Part shown: positions 48,793 through 57,487 of the stretch, piece after piece
Layout: the number at the start of each line of letters is the position of its first letter
Numbering within the stretch: position 1 is the first letter of the stretch
NCBI GenBank assembly: GCA_003478935.1
Contig: QUFP01000004.1
Coordinates: forward strand, 78,217-142,216
Direction: 5' to 3'
DNA: 64,000 nucleotides
DNA from: Firmicutes bacterium AF25-13AC
GTDB taxonomy: Bacteria > Bacillota > Clostridia > Lachnospirales > Lachnospiraceae
Translations under genes and position numbers: made by a program
Notes under the pieces: generated by a model
What the model was told of the DNA's origin: nothing
What the model saw: the letters and a program-made list of their open reading frames with translations, nothing else
Databases searched by the model: none

Positions 48793-50493
48793 TTACTCAG
48801 CTGCCTTCTGTGCTTCTGGCAGTCTTGTGGTGTTTCCATCCTCAAATGCAGCCTTACGTTCTTCAGTGATATCTGCAAATCCTGCATCGTTGAAATCATC
48901 TGTATACTGCTGATACTTCTCGTCAAACTCTTCCGGTGCACACATGGTCAAAGTATCACGTGCTTCCTTGTACAGAGTAACTAATGTCTGCTGATACTCA
49001 GAAGTATTCTCCATGGAAGATGCATACAGACAGTCAGCAACTGCATACTTTTCAGCGATTTCCTGTCTTGCATAATAGAAGTCGATTACATCCTGAGTGA
49101 AATCCTGCGGCAGATTGTGTGGTGTTGTTGCGTAGATAACATCCTCGATGGTACCTGCTGCCTTAGATGCAGTCTCACAGCTCCAGTAATCACCGCTGCT
49201 GTTGTAGCCCTGCTTGTAGTCTCCGCTGTAATCAGCTACTGATACTGGCAGACCATCTTCATTGTAGTTGAAGTTCTCACCCTCAATACCATACTGCATA
49301 GTAAAGAGCACATCATCATTGCACATCCACTCAAGATACATCCATGCTGCCTTTAACTCATCCTCTGTTGCAGATGATGAGAATCCTACCATCATACCAA
49401 ATGGGTTATTTGAACGATAAGCAGGAGTAACAGTGATTCCATCCTCTGCTGTATCATCCTCAGTAACAACTGGATAAATAGCTAGCTCAGCATCTGGGTT
49501 TGTCTCATAGAAGGAAGTCAGTACCGGCATATCAGAGCTGATATAGCAGCCATAAGAATATGCATCACCGTTGATGAAGTTTGCCTTTGCTGTCTCGCCA
49601 TCGATCAGGTAATACTCTGGATCTGTAATTCCGTTATTGTAATCCTCGTTTGCTCTCTTTAACAGGTTGTAGTTTGCATCAGTTCCAAGTGCCGGAATGT
49701 TATAATCACCATACATAGCCCAGTCAAGCTCGTTAAACGGATACTCACGATATGCATGGTTCTGATCGGAACCAAGACCTGTGATCATAGTACCACCGCC
49801 TGGATGCTCGCAAAGACCAGCCTCCTGGATCTTCTTCATTGCGTCAAGATACTCGTCACGCTTTGTTGGAACATGATCATAACCAACCTGCTTTAACCAG
49901 TCCATACGAACAAATGTCTGCCATGTATAGTTGATGTTGTAATTCGGATTAGAAGCCAGTGCGAAGTAAGTCTCATCACCGATTGTAGTATATGGAATCT
50001 GTCCGTCTGCCTCCATACGAGCATAGTAGTTTGGAGCTACCTCTTTGAATGCATCCATATCAAAGGAAGTTAAATATCCGTCATTTACCCATGTGGACAG
50101 CTTCGGATAATCGTACTCCATAAGAATTGTCGGAAGATTCTGATCAGCTGCAAGAAGTGCATAGCTTGTCATAACATCAGTTCTTGTGATCGGAACATAC
50201 TCAACAGTGATATTATACTTATCACCGAAATTTTCCTGAATCCACTGTGTCCAGTAGTTGTTTGTTACATCCGGAACACCCTCAACACCTCTGTCATAAA
50301 CTGGAACACGTAAAGTTACATTCTCTGCAAATGGCTCCCAGTTATTCTCTACCTGATCTGACTCAGCTGCCTCACTGCCAGCCTCGGTAGCTGCCTCTGT
50401 GCTTGCTTCCTCTGTGCTTGTCTCCTCAGCCATAACTGGAAGTGCGCCAAAAGCCATGATTCCTGCGAGGGAAATTGCTGCAAATTTTCTCAT
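48793..50493 (-). CDS. Extracellular solute-binding protein, ABC sugar type
   Basis: 566 residues. The signal peptide MRKFAAISLAGIMAFGALPVMA ends with an AxA-like site but no lipobox Cys, which is unusual for a Gram-positive binding protein. A Glu/Ser/Thr-rich linker follows, then a family-1 binding fold (TLRVPVYDRGVEGVPDVTNNYW, NELDWAMYGDYN, EDELKAAWMYLEWMCNDD). The length and acidic, Tyr/Trp-rich sequence fit oligosaccharide uptake (YtcQ/LipO-like). No permease genes lie on either side, so it is an orphan. It faces cysK head to tail at 48717-48793. Confidence 0.88.
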   Translation of the reverse strand: MRKFAAISLAGIMAFGALPVMAEETSTEEASTEAATEAGSEAAESDQVENNWEPFAENVTLRVPVYDRGVEGVPDVTNNYWTQWIQENFGDKYNITVEYVPITRTDVMTSYALLAADQNLPTILMEYDYPKLSTWVNDGYLTSFDMDAFKEVAPNYYARMEADGQIPYTTIGDETYFALASNPNYNINYTWQTFVRMDWLKQVGYDHVPTKRDEYLDAMKKIQEAGLCEHPGGGTMITGLGSDQNHAYREYPFNELDWAMYGDYNIPALGTDANYNLLKRANEDYNNGITDPEYYLIDGETAKANFINGDAYSYGCYISSDMPVLTSFYETNPDAELAIYPVVTEDDTAEDGITVTPAYRSNNPFGMMVGFSSSATEDELKAAWMYLEWMCNDDVLFTMQYGIEGENFNYNEDGLPVSVADYSGDYKQGYNSSGDYWSCETASKAAGTIEDVIYATTPHNLPQDFTQDVIDFYYARQEIAEKYAVADCLYASSMENTSEYQQTLVTLYKEARDTLTMCAPEEFDEKYQQYTDDFNDAGFADITEERKAAFEDGNTTRLPEAQKAAE

Positions 50494-50755
50494 AATCGAA
50501 CTTCTCCTTTCTCTTAAGATAGCTTACTACATCTTTTGGCCATCTTTTTCTCATGTCTACATAGTAGAACGATTATGAAAATGATTCTACTTACTTTTTT
50601 ATTGTTTTCTCCTAATTATGACCTTTTAACTATAATGTTCATTTTGGAATTATATTTTTATTATATTATTCACAATGTTAATATTCTTTACTTGATTCAT
50701 ATTAACGATTTCACTTTATTTTTCCTCCTATTTATTGTTTTTATTTACAAAATAA
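50494..50755. other. AT-rich noncoding gap
   Basis: Together with the terminator that follows it makes a 331-bp gap upstream of the binding-protein gene. It is very AT-rich (long TTATT tracts). A weak TTGTGA-15-TATAAT pair may be its promoter, but spacing is poor. Nothing else is visible. Confidence 0.35.
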
Positions 50756-50785
50756 GACAGCAGACATTTTATTGTCTGCTGCCCT
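50756..50785 (-). terminator. Terminator of the iron operon
   Basis: On the minus strand CAGCAGACA-ataaaa-TGTCTGCTG (50781-50758) is followed by TCTTATTTTG. It is about 44 bases after the P-type ATPase stop. Confidence 0.85.
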
Positions 50786-50824
50786 GTCTCAAAATCTTAT
50801 CTCTTAGCGAACTGCTTATTTTTA

Positions 50825-52909
50825 TTAATTTTCCTCATGAAGAAGAGGCTTCATGCTCTCCATCGCAATTAAAAGTGTTGATGTATTATGTAAAAGTGCT
50901 GATGTAGTTGGCTGCAAGACACCTGCAATACCTCCCGCAATAAGTGCTGAGTTAAATCCTACTATTACCTTATAATTGCGATAAATACGCTTCATCAATC
51001 TCTTTGACAGCTTGCGAAGTGTTACAACCTCAAACAGATCCTCTGCTGCTATTGTAACATCAGCGATTTCACGCGCCAGTTCGGCACCATCGCTTATAGC
51101 AATACCGACATCAGCAGCAGACAATGCCGGTGAATCATTTACGCCATCTCCAACCATAATAACTTTTCGCCCTGCTGCCTTTTCCTGTTCAACGAAACAT
51201 GCCTTATCTTCTGGCAGTACCTCTGAAAAATATTGATCAACACCAACTCTGGCTGCAATTGCCCTGGCGGTTCGATCACTATCTCCAGTCATCATTACAA
51301 CCTTGGAAATTCCGCTTTTTTTAAGTGCACGAATAGCATCAGCGGCCTCCTCACGGAGTGGATCCTCAATGCAGATTACCGCAGCAAGTTCACCTTCAAT
51401 TGCAAGATACAAATGAGAATATTCCAACGGAAGCTGTTCAAACAATTTCTCCTTGCCTTCTGGAATATGACACTTTTCGTCCTCAAAAACAAAATGATGA
51501 CTGCCAATAATCGTCTTTTTGCCTTCTAGCTGCGTGGAAATACCATGCGCCACAATATACTCTACTTTTGAATGCTTTTCCTCATGATCAAGGCTCTTTT
51601 TCTTTGCAGCATCAACAACTGCCTTTGCCATGGAATGAGGAAAATGCTCCTCCAGACATGCAGCCGTGCGAAGCAGTTCATCCTCAGAATCACCATTAAA
51701 AGAAACAACCTTCACAACAGTCGGCTCTGCCTTTGTCAGCGTACCTGTTTTATCAAATACAATCGTATCTGCATCTGCTATGCTCTCTAAAAACTTTCCG
51801 CCCTTTACATTGATATTACGGTTTCTTGCTTCTTTAATTGCAGACAGCACTGCAATCGGCATTGAAAGCTTGAGTGCACAGCAAAAATCTACCATCAGCA
51901 CAGAAGTAGCTTTCGTCAGATTTCTCGTAAAGAGGTATGTCAGCCCAGTTGTCAGGAATGTATATGGAACAAGCTTATCTGCAAGGCGCTCTGCCTTTCC
52001 TTCCATAGAGGATTTTAATTTTTCCGACTCCTCAATCATAACAACAATCTGCTCATAACGGCTCGCACCGCCAAGCTTTTTGACATTAACTGTCAGCTCG
52101 CCTTCTTCAAGAACTGTTCCTGCATACACAGTTGTTCCTGCATACTTTCTAACTGCTGCTGACTCGCCTGTCATAGATGCCTGATTCACCATGCCTTCTC
52201 CGCTCTCAACTGTTCCATCAAACGGGATGACATTGCCCATATGAATTACAATCTTATCATTTTCTTTGATCGTGGATGCATCAACAAGAATCTCCTGCTC
52301 ACCAGTAAGCATCCATACCTTAGATACATTTAAAGACATGCTTCTTGCCAGATCACCAACAGACTTTTTATGTGTCCACTCCTCTAAGATCTCGCCAATT
52401 CCAAGAAGGAACATAACAGAACTTGCCGTAGACACATCACCTCTTGCAATAGAAATAGTAATCGCAGTCGCATCAAGCACTGGAACTTCAAGCTTTCCTT
52501 TTACAAGTGTTTTTACTCCCTTCCAAATATAAGGGATTGCTGCCGCAAGTGTAATGCATGTACAGATTGGCGCCGGCACAAACAATTTCTTCGTGCAACG
52601 CCAAACAACCATTCCAACAAGCTTATCCCAATACTCATTGTTCAATGCTCTTCCTGAATGTGCCAAATAACTTTCTGGTGCCTCAATCTCTTCTATATGG
52701 CACTTTCTTAAATAAGAAAGAACTGTTGCCCTGTCAGTCTTATAGTAAAGGACCACATCAGCGGTACGTTCATTGACGCGCACTGAAGTGATCCCCTCCT
52801 TATTAGACAGAGCATATTCGAGCAGATCAGCTTCCTTTACTGTCATGTGCTTCACAATGGCACGGACACGGATTCTGCCCTTTATTTCATGCTTTATCTT
52901 AAATTTCAT
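50825..52909 (-). CDS. P1B-type metal-transporting ATPase (CtpC-like)
   Basis: 694 residues. It has an N-terminal domain of ferredoxin-like HMA shape but without the CxxC metal site, then VFDKTGTLT (Asp near residue 384), the TGES loop (near 246) and MVGDGVNDSPALS. The metal-pore motif in the sixth helix is CCALK (near 342) instead of CPC or SPC, like the CtpC subgroup, so the metal cannot be read off directly. Its ATG overlaps the stop of DUF6110 (TAATG). As last gene of the Feo operon it could export iron, manganese or zinc; this is inferred. Confidence 0.92.
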   Translation of the reverse strand: MKFKIKHEIKGRIRVRAIVKHMTVKEADLLEYALSNKEGITSVRVNERTADVVLYYKTDRATVLSYLRKCHIEEIEAPESYLAHSGRALNNEYWDKLVGMVVWRCTKKLFVPAPICTCITLAAAIPYIWKGVKTLVKGKLEVPVLDATAITISIARGDVSTASSVMFLLGIGEILEEWTHKKSVGDLARSMSLNVSKVWMLTGEQEILVDASTIKENDKIVIHMGNVIPFDGTVESGEGMVNQASMTGESAAVRKYAGTTVYAGTVLEEGELTVNVKKLGGASRYEQIVVMIEESEKLKSSMEGKAERLADKLVPYTFLTTGLTYLFTRNLTKATSVLMVDFCCALKLSMPIAVLSAIKEARNRNINVKGGKFLESIADADTIVFDKTGTLTKAEPTVVKVVSFNGDSEDELLRTAACLEEHFPHSMAKAVVDAAKKKSLDHEEKHSKVEYIVAHGISTQLEGKKTIIGSHHFVFEDEKCHIPEGKEKLFEQLPLEYSHLYLAIEGELAAVICIEDPLREEAADAIRALKKSGISKVVMMTGDSDRTARAIAARVGVDQYFSEVLPEDKACFVEQEKAAGRKVIMVGDGVNDSPALSAADVGIAISDGAELAREIADVTIAAEDLFEVVTLRKLSKRLMKRIYRNYKVIVGFNSALIAGGIAGVLQPTTSALLHNTSTLLIAMESMKPLLHEEN

Positions 52910-53232
52910 TATTCAGCCTTCTCTTCTGTCTTTGTCTCTTCCTCTGCTACAGTCTCTGCTACCTCGTCCTGACCCTCAGCCTCAGCTGCATCCTCTGCTG
53001 CTGCGCGCTCGTCATTGATCTGCTGTGCACCTGCATAGATATCCTGTGCATTCTCCTGAATGTTGGATACAACATTTAATACGCAATCCTTTGCGCGAAG
53101 TACAGCTGCTGTTGCCTTTGTATATAAATTCTTAGCATCCTTGCTGGAAAGTGCTTTGATACCTGCAGTTCCGAACAGAACACCTGCTGCAAAAATACCA
53201 CCCTTTTTGTAATCGAAATCTTTTAAACTCAT
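52909..53232 (-). CDS. DUF6110 family protein
   Basis: 107 residues starting MSLKDFDYKKGGIFAAGVLFGTAGIKALSSKDAKNLY at 53232 behind AGGAGG. The short hydrophobic GGIFAAGVLFGTAG region may insert in the membrane. It is followed by amphipathic helices (LRAKDCVLNVVSNIQENAQDIYAGAQQINDER) and an acidic Ala/Glu-rich tail. The family is small and usually next to P-type ATPases in anaerobes, as here, where the genes overlap. It might be a regulatory or accessory subunit. No reaction is known. Confidence 0.8.
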   Translation of the reverse strand: MSLKDFDYKKGGIFAAGVLFGTAGIKALSSKDAKNLYTKATAAVLRAKDCVLNVVSNIQENAQDIYAGAQQINDERAAAEDAAEAEGQDEVAETVAEEETKTEEKAE

Positions 53233-53386
53233 GCTTTTATCCTCCTGTTCGATGATTGTGTAAAAGGCAAGCAAACCTTCTTGATTTGCTTGCCCCTTAT
53301 TATAAAGAATATGTGCCAGAATTTCCACAGTCTTATTGATAAAATTTATCATTAGGTATTAGTAATTTTTAACAAATTTCATCAAC

Positions 53387-53821
53387 CTATGCCGGTGTGA
53401 TGCTTCGAATGGCCTGTTCCTTCTTGTATCCACATACAGAAAGCCCTGCCTGAATGATTTGATTCCAAGCTTTTTGTGAGAGTACAATGCTGGAATTGTC
53501 ATCAAATTCGATTGTGCATGCACTTCTTGATGTGCCGCCTGGCAGCTCATCCATCGCCTCCTCACACTCTTCACAAGAAACCTTGTACATGTTGCGGCGG
53601 TTGATTGCCCCGATCTCCTCTAGCATATTGATCATGCGATAAACCGTCGCTGATCCAATGCTTGAATCGATCTTTGATGCTTTGTAATAAATTTCTTTAC
53701 AGCTGGAACACTCTTCTTCCAGTATGATATCTAGTAACAGCATCCGCTGCTTTGTGATCCTGCAGCCCCGCTGTCTGAGTCTGTTCAGGATCGCCTCTTT
53801 TTGCATATTTCCTTGCTGCAT
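53387..53821 (-). CDS. Divergent Fur-family regulator
   Basis: 144 residues from the ATG at 53821, with AAAGGA upstream. The N-terminal winged helix is Fur-like (NRLRQRGCRITKQRMLLLDIIL, then SIGSATVYRMINMLEEIGAINRRN). The usual metal-binding HHDH cluster and CxxC pairs are replaced by CEECEEAMDELPGG and a shortened dimerisation half (CTIEFDDNSSIVLSQKAW). So it may sense a different signal or none. It sits directly after the FeoB-associated peptide gene (28 bases) and before DUF6110 on the same strand. The frame is open upstream to 53869, but that region belongs to the small gene. Confidence 0.85.
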   Translation of the reverse strand: MQQGNMQKEAILNRLRQRGCRITKQRMLLLDIILEEECSSCKEIYYKASKIDSSIGSATVYRMINMLEEIGAINRRNMYKVSCEECEEAMDELPGGTSRSACTIEFDDNSSIVLSQKAWNQIIQAGLSVCGYKKEQAIRSITPA

Positions 53822-53849
53822 AGGCTGACCATCCTTTACGTTTCTCTGC

Positions 53850-53987
53850 TTAGTGACAATGACCTCCACAGTGACTGCAGTCGCCTCCGCACTGGAGTGA
53901 CTTTCCAGACTTCTTATCTTTTACCATACTGCGAACGATCAGTCCAACTACACCAACTACAATTGCTCCAACAATTACTGTTCCCAT
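53850..53987 (-). CDS. FeoB-associated Cys-rich membrane peptide
   Basis: 45 residues, too short for usual ORF cut-offs: MGTVIVGAIVVGVVGLIVRS forms one membrane helix, followed by a basic turn (MVKDKKSGKS) and a Cys/His-rich end (CGGDCSHCGGHCH) that could bind iron. It matches the small FeoB-associated family. The start codon is 42 bases after feoB, and the stop is 28 bases before the Fur-like gene, so the set is one operon. The likely role is handling Fe(II) at the FeoB pore or a cytoplasmic exit; this is inferred. Confidence 0.88.
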   Translation of the reverse strand: MGTVIVGAIVVGVVGLIVRSMVKDKKSGKSLQCGGDCSHCGGHCH

Positions 53988-54029
53988 AATTACCTAGCCT
54001 TTCCAGAGCGCACATATCTATTTCATTTT

Positions 54030-56510
54030 TTACTTGCCCGTTGCGACCTGAAGAGTCTCGCTCTCTTTATAAGGTCTGAACAGCAGATAGATAAATGCGA
54101 TAATAATTACGATTGCTACTACTGTTCCAATACCAAAGCCGGCACCTGTAAAGAGACGACCGATCTGATTGATTACTAAAGCTACCAGGTAAGCAAATCC
54201 ACACTGATAACCAATTGCAATCCAGAACCACTTGGTGTTGTTCATCTCTCTCTTGATTGCACCCATTGCTGCGAAGCAAGGAGCACATAACAGGTTGAAT
54301 GCCAAGAATGCATAACCGCTTACTGCTGTGAAGGAAGCTGCCATTGCTGCATATACGCTTACACCTTCCTGTCCGCCGTAAAGGATACCCATTGTACCTA
54401 CAATGTTCTCCTTTGCTACCAGACCGGTAACAGATGCAACAGTTGCCTGCCAGTTTCCAAATCCCTGTGGGATGAAGATCCAGCTGATTGCCTTACCGAT
54501 TGTTGCAAGGATACTGGAATCAATCTGATCCTCAGAAAGCATCTGGAATGCACCGTCAACAAATCCAAAGTAAGTGGTGAACCAAATTACGATGGTTGAA
54601 AGAAGGATGATGGTACCAGCCTTCTTAATGAAGGACCATCCACGCTCCCACATGCTTCTAAGAACGCTGCCTACGGTTGGCAGATGGTATGCCGGAAGCT
54701 CCATAACGAACGGAGCCGGATCACCAGCGAATAACTTTGTTTTCTTTAAGATGATACCAGAGCAGATGATTGCTGCGATACCAAGGAAATAAGCTGACGG
54801 AGCAACCCATGAAGCACCGCCGAAGATAGCACCTGCAACCATTGCGATAAACGGAAGCTTTGCACCACACGGAATGAAGGTAGTTGTCATAATGGTCATC
54901 TTGCGGTCTCTGTCATTCTCGATGGTACGTGAAGCCATGATACCAGGAACACCACATCCAGAACCGATTAACATTGGAATGAAGGACTTACCGGACAGAC
55001 CAAACTTTCTAAAGATTCTGTCCATGATGAATGCGATACGAGCCATGTATCCGCATCCTTCAAGGAATGCTAAAAAGATGAACAAAATCAAGATCTGCGG
55101 AACGAAACCAAGTACAGCTCCTACACCGGCTACGATACCATCCATGATCAGACCTCTTAACCAGTCTGCACAATTTGCTGCATCAAGAGCAGACTCCAAA
55201 AATGCCGGAATACCTGGAATCCAGATGCCATAATCGGCATTATCAGGAGCGGTTGCATTCCACTTTTCATAAACTTCTACTGCTGCCTTTAAATCAGCGC
55301 CATTAGCAGTCTCATCTTCCTCTGCCATGGTTTCCTCATCCTGAACAACGTAAGTTACTTCTGCGTCATCTGCTACAGTTGCTGCATAAGCCTTTACAGC
55401 TTCGATTGCAGCTGCTGGATCGTAATCTTCTGACTCAGCATCAACTGCTGCTGCCAGATCCTCGTCACCAGACTCGTCAACAAATGCATTGATAATGGTC
55501 TCTGCATCGCCATACTCACCAGCATCTTCTTCATATGCACTGCGGCCAATTCCTGCCAGATACCAACCATCGCCAAATACTCCGTCATTTGCCCAGTCAG
55601 TTGCGATGGTTCCAACTGTTGTTACTGATACATAATACACAATATACATGACAATCGCAAAAATTGGAAGAGCCAAGAAGCGGTTTGTTACAATACGGTC
55701 AATCTTGTCAGAAAGGGTCAATTTCTTGCCGCTGCCTGCCTTCTGACAGCAATCTCCGATAATCGAAGAAATGTATGTATAACGCTCATTTGTGATAATA
55801 CTCTCCGTATCATCATCAAATGTATCCTCCATGCGTCTGATCTCATCAGAAACATCTGGAACGGACTTCATCTGAGCTGCAATCTTATCATCCTTCTCAA
55901 GAAGCTTGATTGCGAAGAATCTCTTCTGCTCATCCTTGATACCAGTAAGCTTACTCTCAACTGCTGCAATGATCTCCTCAGCATCCTTTGAGAACTCGTG
56001 TACCGGCTTTGTCAATGCCTTCTTCTTTGCAAGCTCAACAGCCTTGTTTGCTGCTTCCTTGATTCCGTCACCCTTCAATGCAGAAATCTCTACAACTGGG
56101 CAGCCAAGCTTCTTAGAGAGCTTATCAACATTGATCTTATCTCCGCTCTTTCGAACCAGATCCATCATATTGATTGCCATGACAACTGGAATACCAAGCT
56201 CCATGATCTGTGTGGACAGATACAGGTTTCTCTCGATATTGGTACCATCTACGATATTTAAAATCGCATCCGGTCTATCTGTGATCAGATAGTTTCTTGC
56301 TACTACTTCCTCAAGTGTATATGGGGATAAAGAATAAATACCTGGAAGGTCCATGATGGTAACTTCCTTGTCCCACTTAAGCTTACCTTCCTTCTTCTCA
56401 ACTGTAACGCCCGGCCAGTTTCCTACAAACTGATTAGAACCGGTAAGTGCGTTAAAAAGTGTTGTTTTACCACAGTTGGGATTACCTGCTAATGCAATCT
56501 TAATTGACAT
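54030..56510 (-). CDS. feoB: Ferrous iron transporter B
   Basis: 826 residues. The N-terminal G domain has GNPNCGKTTLFNAL (residues 8-21), VEKKEG and DLPGIYSLSPYT; Gate-type motifs are IPCGAKLPF and a core of about nine helices. Between helix 1 (VYYVSVTTVG) and the PGIPAFLE segment, about residues 316-426, an extra acidic stretch of about 110 residues (EDETANGADLKAA region) sits where most FeoB have a short loop. FeoB imports Fe(II). It is preceded by two feoA genes and a periodic repeat. Confidence 0.96.
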   Translation of the reverse strand: MSIKIALAGNPNCGKTTLFNALTGSNQFVGNWPGVTVEKKEGKLKWDKEVTIMDLPGIYSLSPYTLEEVVARNYLITDRPDAILNIVDGTNIERNLYLSTQIMELGIPVVMAINMMDLVRKSGDKINVDKLSKKLGCPVVEISALKGDGIKEAANKAVELAKKKALTKPVHEFSKDAEEIIAAVESKLTGIKDEQKRFFAIKLLEKDDKIAAQMKSVPDVSDEIRRMEDTFDDDTESIITNERYTYISSIIGDCCQKAGSGKKLTLSDKIDRIVTNRFLALPIFAIVMYIVYYVSVTTVGTIATDWANDGVFGDGWYLAGIGRSAYEEDAGEYGDAETIINAFVDESGDEDLAAAVDAESEDYDPAAAIEAVKAYAATVADDAEVTYVVQDEETMAEEDETANGADLKAAVEVYEKWNATAPDNADYGIWIPGIPAFLESALDAANCADWLRGLIMDGIVAGVGAVLGFVPQILILFIFLAFLEGCGYMARIAFIMDRIFRKFGLSGKSFIPMLIGSGCGVPGIMASRTIENDRDRKMTIMTTTFIPCGAKLPFIAMVAGAIFGGASWVAPSAYFLGIAAIICSGIILKKTKLFAGDPAPFVMELPAYHLPTVGSVLRSMWERGWSFIKKAGTIILLSTIVIWFTTYFGFVDGAFQMLSEDQIDSSILATIGKAISWIFIPQGFGNWQATVASVTGLVAKENIVGTMGILYGGQEGVSVYAAMAASFTAVSGYAFLAFNLLCAPCFAAMGAIKREMNNTKWFWIAIGYQCGFAYLVALVINQIGRLFTGAGFGIGTVVAIVIIIAFIYLLFRPYKESETLQVATGK

Positions 56511-56543
56511 TACAAACCTCCTGTTTTCTCACCTTTTTTAATG

Positions 56544-56635
56544 CTTACTTTGTTTTGCCTCGACTTATTTTATTTGGTATAGGCTTATTTTGTTTTGTTC
56601 ACCCTTATCTTGAATCGTTAGCCCTTATTAAAATT
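56544..56635. repeat. Five tandem 20-nt units between feoA and feoB
   Basis: CTTA starts at 56544, 56564, 56584, 56604 and 56624, each exactly 20 bases apart, with shared following bases (CTTATTT then T/G-rich). On the feoB sense strand the unit reads AATAAGNNNNNNNNCAAANAA in degenerate form. It lies 34 to 114 bases upstream of the feoB ATG in the leader. Confidence 0.7.
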
Positions 56636-56666
56636 AGAACTAGCTAACCCATGGGTAAAAAAATAG

Positions 56667-56888
56667 TTACTCGACCTCGATTATCTCAGCGTCAGCCTTA
56701 CGCAGTGATAACTCATATCCTCTTACGGTTACCTCTACCGGATCACCAAGCGGAGCTACCTTTCTTACGTAGATCTCAACGCCCTTGGTAATTCCCATAT
56801 CCATGATACGGCGCTTTACCGGACCCTCGCCAGTCAGCTTCTTAACCTTTACTGTCTGGCCAATGCTTACATCTTTCAGTGTTTTCAT
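56667..56888 (-). CDS. FeoA-family protein (second copy)
   Basis: 73 residues starting MKTLKDVSIGQTVKVKKLTGEGPVKRRIMDMGITKGVEIYVRKVAPLGDPVEVTVRGYELSLRK, the complete SH3-like FeoA fold. The start at 56888 is chosen over an upstream ATG because AAAGGGG is well spaced. FeoA binds FeoB and regulates its transport. It follows the first FeoA-like gene by 56 bases, and two different FeoA-like genes per operon are common in clostridia. Overlaps are not seen. Confidence 0.92.
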   Translation of the reverse strand: MKTLKDVSIGQTVKVKKLTGEGPVKRRIMDMGITKGVEIYVRKVAPLGDPVEVTVRGYELSLRKADAEIIEVE

Positions 56889-56944
56889 ATTGATACCCCT
56901 TTCCGTGATCCAAAGCTTCACTTAGGCTCACAAAATTTCTCCTC

Positions 56945-57157
56945 TCAGGAAACTAAGATTTTGCTGGCCATGTCCTTGCCAATCGCAACTCTTGAGTCCT
57001 TTACATTGACAATCAGATTTCCCTGAATCTCAGAGACAACAGTAACAATAGCACCAACAACAAAGCCCAGTCTTTCTAAAAACAGTCTGGTCTCTTCCTT
57101 GCCGCCTATTTTACGGATTACACTCTCCTTGCCCTCTGGAGCCATAGATAATGGCAT
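56945..57157 (-). CDS. FeoA-family protein (first copy)
   Basis: 70 residues, MPLSMAPEGKESVIRKIGGKEETRLFLERLGFVVGAIVTVVSEIQGNLIVNVKDSRVAIGKDMASKILVS, the SH3-like FeoA pattern with LERLGF and GNLIVNVKDSRVAIG. It is more divergent than the second copy and opens the operon. AGAGAGG lies upstream and a consensus promoter with a Fur-box-like palindrome stands 80-140 bases before the ATG. Confidence 0.9.
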   Translation of the reverse strand: MPLSMAPEGKESVIRKIGGKEETRLFLERLGFVVGAIVTVVSEIQGNLIVNVKDSRVAIGKDMASKILVS

Positions 57158-57235
57158 AGCACATACCTCTCTTTCTTATAGTATACCTGGAAAATCCACC
57201 TACATGACCTCATAAAATAGATCTTCCATAGTTCT

Positions 57236-57295
57236 TGATAACATTTATCATTTCCTATCGACAATTAGTATACTCAAACCTCAATTAGATGTCAA
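57236..57295 (-). promoter_or_regulatory. Iron operon promoter with Fur-box-like site
   Basis: On the minus strand TTGACA (57295-57290) and TATACT (57272-57267) are 17 bases apart. Just downstream, TGATAACATTTATCA at 57236-57250 matches the palindromic Fur core TGATAATNATTATCA at all but two defined positions, so Fur-type repression under iron is likely. Confidence 0.85.
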
Positions 57296-57431
57296 GAACA
57301 AATTGCACGATTTTTTCAAAAAAAAAAAGAAAGCTGTGGCTTATCACTATTGGCTACCCGATAGTTTATTGGAGGGCGCTTTGCACGGGCGCCCCTCGTA
57401 AAGCAGTTCACCTCAACGCCCACTACAAATA

Positions 57432-57465
57432 ATGCCCCACAAGGTTTTTCTACCTCGTGGGGCAT
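57432..57465. terminator. Bidirectional terminator next to the GH31 gene
   Basis: ATGCCCCAC (57432-57440) and GTGGGGCAT (57457-57465) form a strong stem just after the GH31 stop. Between it and the feoA promoter lie a poly-A tract and a GGGCGC/GCGCCC-type palindrome near 57375-57395, with no gene. Confidence 0.8.
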
Positions 57466-57487
57466 TTACTTTACAATGTTAGCAAGA

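Noticed and set aside
56544..56635. Possible CRISPR or origin iterons
   Set aside because: Only five diverged 20-base units with no spacers and no replication gene nearby.
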